Notes under the pieces: generated by a model | Seen by the model: the letters and a program-made list of their open reading frames with translations, nothing else | Told to the model about the DNA's origin: nothing | The model's database searches: none | Part shown: positions 25,541 to 35,157 of the stretch, piece after piece | Position numbering within the stretch: the stretch's first letter is position 1 | Layout: every line of letters starts with the position of its first letter | Translations under genes and position numbers: made by a program | NCBI RefSeq assembly: GCF_001424945.1 | Contig: NZ_LMCW01000012.1 | Location: forward strand, 188,642-252,641 | Direction: 5' to 3' | Length of the DNA: 64,000 nt | Source of the DNA: Rhizobium sp. Root1203 | GTDB lineage: Bacteria; Pseudomonadota; Alphaproteobacteria; Rhizobiales; Rhizobiaceae

Positions 25541-27646
25541 TCAGCCGGCGTGGAGGAAGCGGATCGCCTCGTCGCGGCGGAAGAGATAAAGCAGCGTGCG
25601 AACGGCCTTGCCGCGTTCGCCGGTCAGCTCCGGGTCGCGTTCGATCAGATAGGCAGCGTCTTTCCTGGCAATCTCCAGCAGATCGGCATGCGCCTCGAGG
25701 CTGGCAATTCGGAACCCGGGCGTTCCCGACTGGCGCGTACCGAGGAGTTCGCCTTCGCCGCGCAGCTTCAAGTCTTCCTCGGCAATTCTGAAGCCGTCCT
25801 CCGTTTCACGCATGATCGAAAGCCGGGCATGGCCGGTTTCGCTGAGCGGACCCCTGTAGAGCAGGATGCATGTCGAGGCTTCGTCGCCGCGCCCGACGCG
25901 GCCGCGGAGCTGGTGCAACTGAGCGAGGCCGAAGCGCTCGGCATGTTCGATCACCATGATCGTCGCGTCGGGAACGTCTACGCCGACTTCGACGACCGTG
26001 GTCGCCACGAGCAGGCGGATCTCGCCGCTCTTGAACGCCATCATCGCGGCGTCCTTTTCCGGACCGCTCATGCGTCCGTGGATAAGGCCGATGCCCGGGC
26101 CGAGCGCGGAGGCGAGGGTCGCGTGCCGCTCCTCGACCGACATCAGGTCGCTCTCTTCCGATTCCTCGACGAGCGGGCAGATCCAGTAGGCTTTCATGCC
26201 CTCCGCCAACGCGCTCTTCAGCCGGCCGACGATGTCGCCAATTCGCTCTGTGGGCACCGTGATCGTCTGGATTGGTTTTCGGCCGGCCGGCTTCTCGGTG
26301 AGCTTGGAGACGTCCATGTCGCCGAAGGCGGCGAGCACCAGCGTGCGCGGGATCGGGGTCGCGGTCATCACCAGCATATGCGGACTGATGCCCTTGGCGG
26401 TCAGTCTGAGGCGCTGGTGGACGCCGAAGCGATGCTGTTCGTCGACGACCGCCAGCATAAGATTGCGATAGTTGACGCTGTCCTGAAAGAGGGCGTGGGT
26501 GCCGACGATGATCTGCGCCTTCCCTGAGGCGATCCGTTCGAGGATTTCTTCACGCTCGCGGCCCTTGGTGCGACCAGTCAGAACCTCGATGCCGAGCCCG
26601 GCGGCAGCCGCGAAACTCGAGATCGTCGCGTGGTGCTGGCGCGCCAGGATTTCCGTTGGCGCCATCAGCACGGCCTGACCGCCGCTCTCGATCACCGCGG
26701 CCATAGCCATCAACGCGACCAGCGTCTTGCCGGAGCCGACATCTCCCTGCAGCAGCCGCAACATCCGATCGTCCCCCGACATGTCCCGCAGGATCTCCGA
26801 GATCGCGGTCGTCTGGCTCTGCGTCGGCGAGAACGGCAAGGCCTGCAAGATCTGGCTGCTGACGACGCCGGTGGCGTGCACCGGCTTACCGGCGACCTTG
26901 CGCAGTCGCTGGCGGACCAGCGCCAGGGACAGCTGGCCGGCCAGAAATTCGTCATAGGCCAGGCGACGGCGGGCGGGGGCTTGAGGATCGATGTCTGAGG
27001 GATCGCGCGGCTCGTGCAGCATATGAAAGCTGTCCCTGATCGCGGGAAGGCCCTGCTTTTCGGTGAGAGCCAGATCGAGCCATTCGGGCAGTTCGGGCGT
27101 ACGCGCCAGCGCGGCCTCGATGATCTTGCGGAGCGTCTTGGGCGCAAGTCCGGCCGTGAGAGGATAAATCGGCTCGACCAGAGGCAGGTGCTCGGTCTCG
27201 CTTGCCTTCACGATGTAATCCGGGTGCACCATCGAGGCACGGCCGTTGAACCAGTCGATCTTGCCGCTGACGATCACGTCTTCGTCGAGCGGCAGCTGCT
27301 TCTCCAGCCACGCCGACTGGCCGCGAAAGAAGACGAGGGTGAGTTCCCCGGTCTCGTCGTGCAGGAAGACGCGGTAAGGAACGTTGCTCTTCCTGTTCGG
27401 CGGTGCCTGGTGCCGATCGACGCGGCCGGTGATGGTCACGATCGCCCCTTGCGGTGCACGGGCGATGCCCGGCTGATTGCGCCGGTCTATCAGCGAATGC
27501 GGCGCATGAAAGAGCATGTCGACAACCCTGCAATCTTCCACGGTCTCGCGTCCGAGCAGTTTCACCAGCAGGTCGGCAATCTTGGGTCCGACGCCGGGGA
27601 GTGCCGAAACGGGCGAAAACAGGGGATCGAGAATGGCAGGGCGCAT
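25541..27646 (-). CDS. recG: ATP-dependent DNA helicase RecG
   Basis: A 701-residue helicase that remodels stalled replication forks and Holliday junctions. The N-terminal wedge/OB domain (about 1-240) begins with a helix-hairpin-helix-like GVGPKIADLL. The superfamily 2 motor follows: Walker A GDVGSGKTLVAL (about 298-309), DEQHRFG, and motif VI QLRGRVGRG. ATG 27646 gives normal family length; an in-frame extension to 27691 is rejected. It is divergent from sdhE-mfd, with 92 bp between the starts. Confidence 0.96.
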   Translation of the reverse strand: MRPAILDPLFSPVSALPGVGPKIADLLVKLLGRETVEDCRVVDMLFHAPHSLIDRRNQPGIARAPQGAIVTITGRVDRHQAPPNRKSNVPYRVFLHDETGELTLVFFRGQSAWLEKQLPLDEDVIVSGKIDWFNGRASMVHPDYIVKASETEHLPLVEPIYPLTAGLAPKTLRKIIEAALARTPELPEWLDLALTEKQGLPAIRDSFHMLHEPRDPSDIDPQAPARRRLAYDEFLAGQLSLALVRQRLRKVAGKPVHATGVVSSQILQALPFSPTQSQTTAISEILRDMSGDDRMLRLLQGDVGSGKTLVALMAMAAVIESGGQAVLMAPTEILARQHHATISSFAAAAGLGIEVLTGRTKGREREEILERIASGKAQIIVGTHALFQDSVNYRNLMLAVVDEQHRFGVHQRLRLTAKGISPHMLVMTATPIPRTLVLAAFGDMDVSKLTEKPAGRKPIQTITVPTERIGDIVGRLKSALAEGMKAYWICPLVEESEESDLMSVEERHATLASALGPGIGLIHGRMSGPEKDAAMMAFKSGEIRLLVATTVVEVGVDVPDATIMVIEHAERFGLAQLHQLRGRVGRGDEASTCILLYRGPLSETGHARLSIMRETEDGFRIAEEDLKLRGEGELLGTRQSGTPGFRIASLEAHADLLEIARKDAAYLIERDPELTGERGKAVRTLLYLFRRDEAIRFLHAG

Positions 27647-27738
27647 GGGCGCAAAATGCGATGAACAATGCGGTCTTGGCAAGGCTGACAAGCCGCTTTC
27701 GAGGGTCTATAGAGGCGCATCAACAGGAAGGTAATGTC

Positions 27739-28056
27739 ATGACAGGTGTGACACTCTCGAGCGCCGATCTCGATCCTCGCCGCCGCCGGATTCTGTTCCG
27801 CTGCTGGCACCGGGGTATCCGGGAGATGGACCTCGTGTTCGGACAGTTCGCCGAGAAGGAAATCGCCGCGTTGTCCAATGTCGAACTCGACGAATTCGAG
27901 ACCATCATGGCCGAGGAGGACAACGACCTCGTGCGCTGGATCATGGGAACTTGGCCAGTGCCGGAGCGTTTCCAGACACCGATGTTCCAGCGGCTTGCCG
28001 CCTACAAACCCGATTTCGAATACCCTGCCGATGCCTTGCCCAGGAATGCAGAATGA
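27739..28056 (+). CDS. sdhE: FAD assembly factor SdhE
   Basis: A 105-residue protein that promotes covalent attachment of FAD to the succinate dehydrogenase flavoprotein (SdhA). The key RGxxE motif is seen in WHRGIREMD (Arg25, Gly26, Glu29), followed by LSNVELDEFETIM and DNDLVRWIMG. ATG 27739 is preceded by AGGAAGG. Its stop overlaps the mfd start by 4 bp, so the two are translationally coupled; this sdhE-mfd order is usual in Rhizobiales. Confidence 0.92.
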   Translation: MTGVTLSSADLDPRRRRILFRCWHRGIREMDLVFGQFAEKEIAALSNVELDEFETIMAEEDNDLVRWIMGTWPVPERFQTPMFQRLAAYKPDFEYPADALPRNAE

Positions 28057-31000
28057 TCCCAGGTTTTGACGCGAAAAAGCTCGCAGCCGTTGCCGAGCCG
28101 CTGACGATCGGCAACGTGCCCGCGGGGCTCGAGCCGATGTTGCTTGCGGAGCTTGCTCGCACTGGCGAGCCGGTCGCCTATGTGCTTTCCGATGGCCAGC
28201 GTATGGCGGATATCGAGCAGATGCTCGGCTTCGTCGCGCCGGATATTCCGGTTCTGACACTGCCGGCATGGGACTGTCTTCCATATGACCGCGTTTCGCC
28301 GAGCGCCGATACGTCCGCGCGCCGTCTGGCTGCGCTGAGCGGCCTCATCGCCCATCACAAAAAGCCGCATGCGGCGATCGTGCTCGTCACCGTCAACGCG
28401 ATGCTGCAGAAGGTGGCGCCACAGGATGTCATCGAGAGTCTGGCGTTTTCCGCGCGACCGGGCAATCAGGTGCGCATGGATGATGTTGCCGGTCGGCTGG
28501 AGCGCAACGGATTCGACCGCGTCGCGACGGTTCGCGAAGTCGGCGAATATGCGGTTCGGGGCGGTATCCTCGACGTCTTCGTGCCCGGTTCGGAGGAGCC
28601 GGTGCGGCTCGACTTCTTCGGCGACACGCTGGAGAGCATCCGCAGCTTCGATCCGGCAAACCAGCGCACGATAGGACAGGTCCGGTCGCTTGACCTCAAT
28701 CCGATGAGCGAGGTAACGCTGACGCCCGACACGATCAGCCGCTTCCGCAAGAATTACCTGTCAGCTTTTGGCGCGGCGACCCGCGATGACGCGCTTTACC
28801 TTGCCATTTCCGAAGGCCGCCGCTATCCGGGCATGGAGCATTGGCTGCCACTCTTCTACGAGAGGCTTGAGACGGTCTTCGATTATCTCAAGGGCTTCCG
28901 TCTGGTCGTCGATCACACCGTCCGCGAAGCTGCCGAAGAGCGCTCGAAGCTGGTTTTCGACTACTACGATGCCCGCCTGAACTCCGGCCAGCCGAGCAAG
29001 GGCCAGATGTCGCAGGGCACGCCCTACAAGCCGGTCGTGCCCGGCCAGCTCTATCTCGACGGCAAATCCTTCGCCAGCACGCTCGATGCGTTCAACGCGA
29101 TGCGTATCACCCCCTTCAACGAACACGAGGGTGAGGCGCGGCGCGTCGTCAACCTCGACGCGCGCCAGGGCGAGCGTTGGGCGCGATCGAATGCCGAGGG
29201 CGCAGGCAATGCCGAACGCATCAACGTGTTCGACGTGGTCGTCAAGCATATCGCGGCGAAGCGCGCCGACGGTGCGAAGGTGCTTATCACCGCCTGGACC
29301 GAAGGCTCGCTGGAGCGGCTGCTGCAGGTTCTGAACGAACATGGTCTTGAACGCGTGAAGCCGATTGCCGCGCTGAAGGATATTGCCAGCCTTGAAAAGG
29401 GCGAGGCTGCGGCGGCGGTCTACAGCCTGGAGTCCGGGTTCGAAGCCGGCAATCTCGTCGTCATCGGCGAGCAGGACATTCTCGGCGATCGTATGGTGCG
29501 CCGCTCCAAGAGGCGCAAGCGGGCCGCCGATTTCATCTCCGAGGTCGCCGGGCTCGACGAAGGCTCTGTCGTCGTCCATGCGGAACATGGCATAGGGCGT
29601 TTTATCGGTCTCAGAACCATCGAGGCGGCGGGCGCTGCGCATGCGTGCCTGGAACTGCAGTATGCCGACGATGCCAAACTGTTCCTGCCGGTCGAAAACA
29701 TCGACCTTTTGTCGCGCTACGGCGGCGAGGGTACGGAAGCTCAGCTCGATAAGCTCGGCGGCGGCGCATGGCAGATGCGCAAGGCAAAGCTCAAGAAGCG
29801 GCTGCTCGATATGGCGGATGCGCTTATTCGCATCGCGGCCGAGCGCCTGACGCGCCACGCGCCGGTGCTGACCACTCCGGAAGGGCTCTACGACGAATTC
29901 GCCGCCCGCTTCCCCTACGACGAGACCGAGGATCAGGACACCGCCATCGAGGCCGTGCGCAGCGATCTTGGCGCAGGGCGTCCGATGGATCGCCTCGTCT
30001 GCGGCGACGTCGGCTTCGGCAAGACGGAAGTCGCGCTTCGCGCGGCCTTCGTGGCTGCCATGAACGGGATCCAGGTCGCCGTCGTCGTGCCGACGACGCT
30101 TCTTTCCCGCCAGCACTTCAAGACCTTTTCCGAACGTTTCCGCGGCTTGCCGGTTCGTATCCAACAGGCCTCCCGCCTCGTGGGCTCCAAGGAGCTGGCG
30201 CTGACGAAAAAGGAAGTCGCAGAGGGCAAAACCGATATCGTCGTCGGAACCCATGCGCTTCTCGGCGCAGGTATTCAGTTTGCCAATCTCGGGCTTCTGA
30301 TCATCGACGAGGAGCAGCATTTCGGCGTCAAGCACAAGGAGCGCCTGAAGGAGCTGAAAAGCGACGTTCACGTTCTGACGCTTTCGGCAACGCCCATTCC
30401 GCGCACGCTGCAGCTTGCCATGACGGGTGTGCGCGAGCTGTCGCTGATCACCACGCCCCCGGTCGACCGCATGGCGGTTCGTACCTTTATCTCGCCGTTC
30501 GATTCGCTCGTCATCCGCGAGACGCTGATGCGCGAGCACTATCGCGGCGGTCAGAGTTTCTATGTCTGTCCGCGCCTTGCCGATCTGGAGGACGTGCATG
30601 CCTTCCTGCGTTCCGATGTGCCGGAGTTGAAGGTCGCGGTGGCACACGGGCAGATGCCGGCGGGCGAACTCGAAGACATCATGAATGCTTTCTACGATGG
30701 TCGCTATGACGTGCTGCTATCGACGACGATCGTTGAATCCGGCCTCGATGTCCCGACCGCCAACACGCTGATCGTACACCGCGCCGATATGTTCGGTCTG
30801 GCCCAGCTTTATCAGTTGCGGGGCCGCGTCGGACGCTCGAAGGTGCGTGCCTTCGCGCTCTTCACGCTGCCGGTCAACAAGGTGCTGACGGCGACGGCCG
30901 AACGGCGGCTCAAGGTTCTACAGTCGCTGGATACGCTCGGCGCCGGCTTCCAGCTCGCAAGCCACGATCTCGACATCCGCGGCGCCGGCAACCTGCTGGG

Positions 31001-31559
31001 CGAGGAACAGTCCGGGCATATCAAGGAAGTCGGTTTCGAACTTTACCAGCAGATGCTGGAGGAGGCGGTCGCCGAGGTGAAGGGTGTCGACGAAATCCAC
31101 GATACCGGGTGGTCGCCGCAGATTTCGGTCGGCACGTCGGTCATGATTCCAGATGGCTACGTTCCCGACCTGCATCTGCGCATGGCGCTCTACCGCCGGC
31201 TCGGGGAGATTACCGAACTGAAGGAGATCGACGCCTTCGGTGCCGAGATGATCGACCGGTTCGGCCCCATGCCGATCGAAGTCCAGCATCTCCTCAAGAT
31301 CGTCTACGTCAAGTCGCTGTGCCGCATCGCCAACGTCGAGAAGCTCGATGCCGGTCCAAAGGGCGTCGTCGTCACGTTCCGCAACAAGGAATTCCCGAAC
31401 CCGGCGAATCTGGTGGGCTATATCGCCAAGCAGGGCTCCATGGCCAAGATCCGCCCGGACCAGAGCGTGTTCCTGACCCGCGATCTTCCAACGCCGGAAA
31501 AGCGGCTGCAGGGCGCGGCCGTCATCATGACGCAAATGGCGGAGATGGCGAAGCCGTAA
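28053..31559 (+). CDS. mfd: transcription-repair coupling factor
   Basis: An 1168-residue translocase that displaces stalled RNA polymerase and recruits UvrA. Domains in order: UvrB-like region (about 1-330, VRGGILDVFVPG), RNA polymerase interaction domain (about 500-570, VVHAEHGIGRF), RecG-like motor (Walker A GDVGFGKTEVAL at about 648-659; DEEQHFG; QLRGRVGRS), and a C-terminal TRCF domain (about 1000-1130). The start overlaps the sdhE stop (ATGA). It works in the same repair pathway as uvrA at 40-43 kb. The end is 6 bp from the convergent oxidoreductase stop. Confidence 0.97.
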   Translation: MIPGFDAKKLAAVAEPLTIGNVPAGLEPMLLAELARTGEPVAYVLSDGQRMADIEQMLGFVAPDIPVLTLPAWDCLPYDRVSPSADTSARRLAALSGLIAHHKKPHAAIVLVTVNAMLQKVAPQDVIESLAFSARPGNQVRMDDVAGRLERNGFDRVATVREVGEYAVRGGILDVFVPGSEEPVRLDFFGDTLESIRSFDPANQRTIGQVRSLDLNPMSEVTLTPDTISRFRKNYLSAFGAATRDDALYLAISEGRRYPGMEHWLPLFYERLETVFDYLKGFRLVVDHTVREAAEERSKLVFDYYDARLNSGQPSKGQMSQGTPYKPVVPGQLYLDGKSFASTLDAFNAMRITPFNEHEGEARRVVNLDARQGERWARSNAEGAGNAERINVFDVVVKHIAAKRADGAKVLITAWTEGSLERLLQVLNEHGLERVKPIAALKDIASLEKGEAAAAVYSLESGFEAGNLVVIGEQDILGDRMVRRSKRRKRAADFISEVAGLDEGSVVVHAEHGIGRFIGLRTIEAAGAAHACLELQYADDAKLFLPVENIDLLSRYGGEGTEAQLDKLGGGAWQMRKAKLKKRLLDMADALIRIAAERLTRHAPVLTTPEGLYDEFAARFPYDETEDQDTAIEAVRSDLGAGRPMDRLVCGDVGFGKTEVALRAAFVAAMNGIQVAVVVPTTLLSRQHFKTFSERFRGLPVRIQQASRLVGSKELALTKKEVAEGKTDIVVGTHALLGAGIQFANLGLLIIDEEQHFGVKHKERLKELKSDVHVLTLSATPIPRTLQLAMTGVRELSLITTPPVDRMAVRTFISPFDSLVIRETLMREHYRGGQSFYVCPRLADLEDVHAFLRSDVPELKVAVAHGQMPAGELEDIMNAFYDGRYDVLLSTTIVESGLDVPTANTLIVHRADMFGLAQLYQLRGRVGRSKVRAFALFTLPVNKVLTATAERRLKVLQSLDTLGAGFQLASHDLDIRGAGNLLGEEQSGHIKEVGFELYQQMLEEAVAEVKGVDEIHDTGWSPQISVGTSVMIPDGYVPDLHLRMALYRRLGEITELKEIDAFGAEMIDRFGPMPIEVQHLLKIVYVKSLCRIANVEKLDAGPKGVVVTFRNKEFPNPANLVGYIAKQGSMAKIRPDQSVFLTRDLPTPEKRLQGAAVIMTQMAEMAKP

Positions 31560-31565
31560 CGCAGA

Positions 31566-32237
31566 TCAGTTCATGCTGGAGCGGGCTTCTGCCTTCGCCT
31601 TTGCAATGTCGCGCAGGGCGTTCGCCAGCACGTCGGGGGTCTGGGCGCCGCTGACGGCATACTGCTGGTCGAAGATGAAAAAGGGTACGCCGTTGACACC
31701 CATCTGCTGGGCGGCCTGGATTTCCGCGAGGACGAGGTCGCTGTCAGCATCGGATGCAAGCAGCGAGGCGGTGACGGAGCGGTCCAGCCCGGCCTTCTCG
31801 GCGATGTCGAGGAGAACGGCGCGATCTCCGACGTTGCGGCCTTCCTCGAAATTCGCCTTGAACAGTGCGTCGACGACGCGATCCTGCTTTTCGCGATCCT
31901 CGACCATCGCCCAATGGATCAGCCGATGCGCATCGAGTGTGTTGGGACCGATCGTGATGGCCTCGAAATCGAAAGCGATGCCGACTTCGCGGCCAAGGTC
32001 GGTCAGCATCTTGTGGCCCTGGGCGACGCGCTCTGCGCCGCCGAGCTTTTCTTCCAACGCCTTCTTCTGGTCGACGCCTTCCATGGGATAATCGGGATTA
32101 AGACGGTAGGGCCGCCAGTTGATGTCGACACCGATCTCGTCCTGAACGTCGGCGATTGCCAGCTCCAGCCGCGCCTTGCCGAGGTAGCACCAGGGGCAGA
32201 CGACGTCCGATACGACATCGATGACTATGCGCTCCAT
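31566..32237 (-). CDS. DsbA-family oxidoreductase, FrnE type
   Basis: A 223-residue thioredoxin-fold protein with a CPWC active site (Cys14, Cys17) within DVVCPWCYLGK, a helical insertion (about 60-140) and the cis-Pro loop NGVPFFIF. There is no signal peptide, so it acts in the cytoplasm, unlike true DsbA. FrnE-like proteins function as disulfide isomerases or 2-hydroxychromene-2-carboxylate isomerase relatives and are linked to oxidative stress. Strong ribosome site AGGAAAGGAAAG. It is convergent with mfd. Confidence 0.87.
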   Translation of the reverse strand: MERIVIDVVSDVVCPWCYLGKARLELAIADVQDEIGVDINWRPYRLNPDYPMEGVDQKKALEEKLGGAERVAQGHKMLTDLGREVGIAFDFEAITIGPNTLDAHRLIHWAMVEDREKQDRVVDALFKANFEEGRNVGDRAVLLDIAEKAGLDRSVTASLLASDADSDLVLAEIQAAQQMGVNGVPFFIFDQQYAVSGAQTPDVLANALRDIAKAKAEARSSMN

Positions 32238-32323
32238 GGGGCTTTCCTTTCCTGGGCCGGTATGTTTGCAGCCATCTAGGCCCTGCCGCGCAAGACTTCA
32301 ACCAGGCAGGAGAAGAGAACCAT

Positions 32324-34129
32324 CTATTGCACGCTCTGATCCCACCATGCCGGAAGCTGGTAGCCATAGAGCGGTACGGTCTCGGGATGGCCGATGCGCT
32401 TGCTGCGCGCAACCCATTGCTTGTCGACATGATAGAGCGGCAACACGTAGTGGCCGGAAAGCAGCATCCGATCGTGCGAGCGCACGGCCGCGGTAAAGTC
32501 TTCCGCCGAGCGGGCGGTCAGGATGTGCTGGATCAGGGTATCGACGTCGGGATCGGCGACGCCGGCGAAGTTGTCCGTACCCTCGCGATCCTTCGATGCA
32601 GACGACCAGCGGCCGATCTGTTCAATGCCGGGAGATAACGACGAGGTGTAGGATTTGACGATCACGTCGTAGTCGAAGCTGCTCGTACGGCTCTGATACT
32701 GCGAATCGTCCACCGTTCGGATCGTAGCGGTAATGCCCAGCTGGTTGAGCGAGCGTTGGTAGGAGACGGCAAGCTTCTCCTGGTCCGCGTTCTGGGTCAT
32801 GATCTCGAAGGCGAGGGGCTTGCCTTTGGCGTCACTCATCTTACCGTTCTTGATCGTATATCCGGCTTCCTTGAGAAGGACTACCGCTTGCTTCAGGACA
32901 TTGCGATCCCTGCCTGAGCCATCCGTCACGGGCAGCTTGTAGGTGCCGTCCAGAATGGCTGGATCGATCCTGTCCTTGATCGGACCGAGCAGCTTCAACT
33001 CGCGCTCGTCTGCCGGGACGCCGAAGCTCGACAGATCGGAATTCTGCCAGAAACTCTGGGTTCTGATATAGGCGCTGGAAAAAAGGTTCTTGTTCGCCCA
33101 TTCGAAGTCGAAGATCAGAGACAGCCCTTCGCGCAGCTTCTGATTGCCAAAGACGGGTCGGCGGGTGTTGAAGACAAAGCCGAACATTCCGCTCGGCAGC
33201 TTCGGTTCGAACGTGTCCTTCACGACGTTGCCGGATGTGACCGCTGGAAAATTGTAGGCGTTGGCCCAATGGCCCGGGCTCCCGTCCGGATAGATGTCCA
33301 CATCGCCCTTCTTGAAAGCTTCGAACAGTGTCGTGTCCTGCAAGAAATACTGGACGGTGACCTGGTCGTAGTTGTCCAGTCCCACCTTCGCGGGAATATC
33401 CTTGGCCCAGTAATCGGGATCGCGTTCGAAGGTGATGCTCTCGCCCGGCTTGAGCGATTTGATCTTGTAAGGGCCGGAGCCGACCGGCGGGACGAGCGTG
33501 GACCGGTCGAATGTCTCAGGATCGATCGCATGTTTCGGCAGAATCGGCGTCGAGCCCGCCAGTATCAGGGGAAGCTCCCGGTCTGCCTTTTCGTTGAACG
33601 TAAACCGAACGCTGTGGTCGCCCACCTTTTCCATCTTGTCGACGGTGTTGAGGCGGTTGCTGAACGGAACGCGTCCTTTATCCTTCAGGATATTAAACGA
33701 GAATATGACGTCATCCGGCGTCACGGGTTGGCCATCCGACCACCTGGCCGCAGGATTGAGGTTGAACTGGATGTACGTGCGGTCCTCGTCCCATTCGACC
33801 GTTTCAGCCAGCAACCCGTAAAGCGTAAATGGCTCGTCGCGGGAGCGCAACATCAAGGTCTCGTAGACGAAGTTGCCGTATTCCGGATCCCAGACGCCAC
33901 GAGCGGTCGTGCGCATGCTTTTCAAGATGAATGGATTGAGGCTGTCGAACGTGCCAACCACACCATAGGCGATCTTGCCACCCTTCTTCACGTCGGGATT
34001 GACGTAAGGAAAGTGCTTGAAATCCCCAGGCAGGGCTGGCTCGCCGTGCATGGCGATGCCATGAACGGGCTCCGCAAGCACTGCCCCGCAGCACAGGGTG
34101 AAAACGATAGGCAGAACGATGCGGAGCAT
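32324..34129 (-). CDS. extracellular solute-binding protein family 5 (orphan)
   Basis: A 601-residue periplasmic binding protein of the oligopeptide/dipeptide/nickel ABC class, with a signal peptide of about 19 residues (cleavage CGAVLA-EP). Class-typical stretches include RWSDGQPVTPDDVIFSFN and the LREGLSLIFDFEWANKNLF segment. The YejA-like subgroup, which begins with HGIAMHGEPALP, is the closest match I recognise. No permease or ATPase genes adjoin it, so it must serve a transporter encoded elsewhere. Confidence 0.85.
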   Translation of the reverse strand: MLRIVLPIVFTLCCGAVLAEPVHGIAMHGEPALPGDFKHFPYVNPDVKKGGKIAYGVVGTFDSLNPFILKSMRTTARGVWDPEYGNFVYETLMLRSRDEPFTLYGLLAETVEWDEDRTYIQFNLNPAARWSDGQPVTPDDVIFSFNILKDKGRVPFSNRLNTVDKMEKVGDHSVRFTFNEKADRELPLILAGSTPILPKHAIDPETFDRSTLVPPVGSGPYKIKSLKPGESITFERDPDYWAKDIPAKVGLDNYDQVTVQYFLQDTTLFEAFKKGDVDIYPDGSPGHWANAYNFPAVTSGNVVKDTFEPKLPSGMFGFVFNTRRPVFGNQKLREGLSLIFDFEWANKNLFSSAYIRTQSFWQNSDLSSFGVPADERELKLLGPIKDRIDPAILDGTYKLPVTDGSGRDRNVLKQAVVLLKEAGYTIKNGKMSDAKGKPLAFEIMTQNADQEKLAVSYQRSLNQLGITATIRTVDDSQYQSRTSSFDYDVIVKSYTSSLSPGIEQIGRWSSASKDREGTDNFAGVADPDVDTLIQHILTARSAEDFTAAVRSHDRMLLSGHYVLPLYHVDKQWVARSKRIGHPETVPLYGYQLPAWWDQSVQ

Positions 34130-34398
34130 CCCTGAAATCCCTTCCGGAAGACAGCACGATTCGGCAAAACAGTAGCATGCAGGAGGCCCAATTCACCATC
34201 CGCAGCGAATTCTTTCAAGCGACCCCGAAAACGCCAAAGAAATGCTGGATATCTGCATCGACGCGATGTAACAGGGGAACCCGAAGTCGGGGGGTCATGC
34301 ATTTGCCTTATTGTTTTAAGAGGTGAAGTGCAAACAACCCTGTTGGTGAGGATGGCATACCCGCTGTCCCAATGGGATACCAGGAGACGGAATTCGTT

Positions 34399-35046
34399 AT
34401 GATGTTCAACTCTGAAAAGAAAACCCGGGCAGCCCTGTCCGTTCTGGCAGTGATGCTCGGCGCCGCAGCGGCTCCGGCGTCTTCTTTTGCCCAGGAAGCC
34501 GACGCTCCGGCTCAGGCTGCCGGTGCTCCTCGCCTCGGTTGGTACAAGACCTGCAGCAAGCAGGAAGACAATGATGTCTGCGTCGTTCAGAACGTCGTTC
34601 TGGCGGGTGGCGGCCAGCTCGTCACTGGCGTCGGCCTCATCAGCGTTGCTGGCAAGATCAACAACAAGAGCCTGCAGGTTTCGGTACCGCCGGCACGTCT
34701 GATCCCTCCGGGCATCATGATGCAGATCGATGGCGGCAAGGGCCAGAAGATCGACTACCTGATGTGCATGCCGGATCGCTGCGTTGCGCAGGTCCAGCTG
34801 ACGGATGCCATGATCGCGAGCCTCAAGAAGGGCACCGACCTGGTTCTCACCTCGATCAACTTCCGCCGTGCGCCGAACCCCATCAAGATTTCGCTTGAAG
34901 GCTTTACCGGCGCGTTCGACGGCGAGGCGGTTTCTGCTTCCAAGCTCGCTGAAAGCCAGAAAAGCCTGCAGGACAGCATGCAGAAGAAGGCCGACGAAGC
35001 TCGCAAGAAGCTTGAAGACGCACAGAAGGCTGCCAAGGCTCAGTAA
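34399..35046 (+). CDS. invasion-associated locus B (IalB) family protein
   Basis: A 215-residue secreted protein. The signal peptide (residues about 1-31) ends SSFA-QE. The IalB domain (about 42-180) has paired cysteines (KTCSKQEDNDVCVV; LMCMPDRCVA) that probably form disulfides, and the LIPPGIMMQIDGGK motif. The last 35 residues are a charged Lys/Glu/Ala coiled coil (SLQDSMQKKADEARKKLEDA). IalB was named for red-cell invasion in Bartonella; in free-living rhizobia the role is unknown. ATG 34399 is used (CAGGAGACGG upstream). Confidence 0.87.
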   Translation: MMFNSEKKTRAALSVLAVMLGAAAAPASSFAQEADAPAQAAGAPRLGWYKTCSKQEDNDVCVVQNVVLAGGGQLVTGVGLISVAGKINNKSLQVSVPPARLIPPGIMMQIDGGKGQKIDYLMCMPDRCVAQVQLTDAMIASLKKGTDLVLTSINFRRAPNPIKISLEGFTGAFDGEAVSASKLAESQKSLQDSMQKKADEARKKLEDAQKAAKAQ

Positions 35047-35072
35047 TCTGGGGCCAGACGGAATTCATGAGA

Positions 35073-35097
35073 AACCCGGCCTCGCGCCGGGTTTTTT
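35073..35097 (+). terminator. terminator of the IalB-like gene
   Basis: Stem AACCCGGC (35073-35080) with GCCGGGTT (35086-35093), loop CTCGC, followed by TTTTTT. Classical Rho-independent form, 26 bp after the stop. Confidence 0.9.
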
Positions 35098-35115
35098 CAT
35101 TGGCCTACACCCAAA

Positions 35116-35139
35116 GAAAAACCCCGCCGCAGCGGGGTT
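35116..35139 (-). terminator. terminator of hspQ
   Basis: Stem AACCCCGC (35120-35127) with GCGGGGTT (35132-35139), loop CGCA. On the minus strand it is followed by TTTTTC, placing it 19 bp after the hspQ stop. Together with the opposite terminator at 35073 it insulates two convergent genes. Confidence 0.9.
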
Positions 35140-35157
35140 CATCAGTAGGGCCCGACG

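Noticed and set aside
28761..30647. A 628-codon open frame opposite mfd
   Set aside because: Antisense shadow of a fully conserved Mfd; its translation has no family features.
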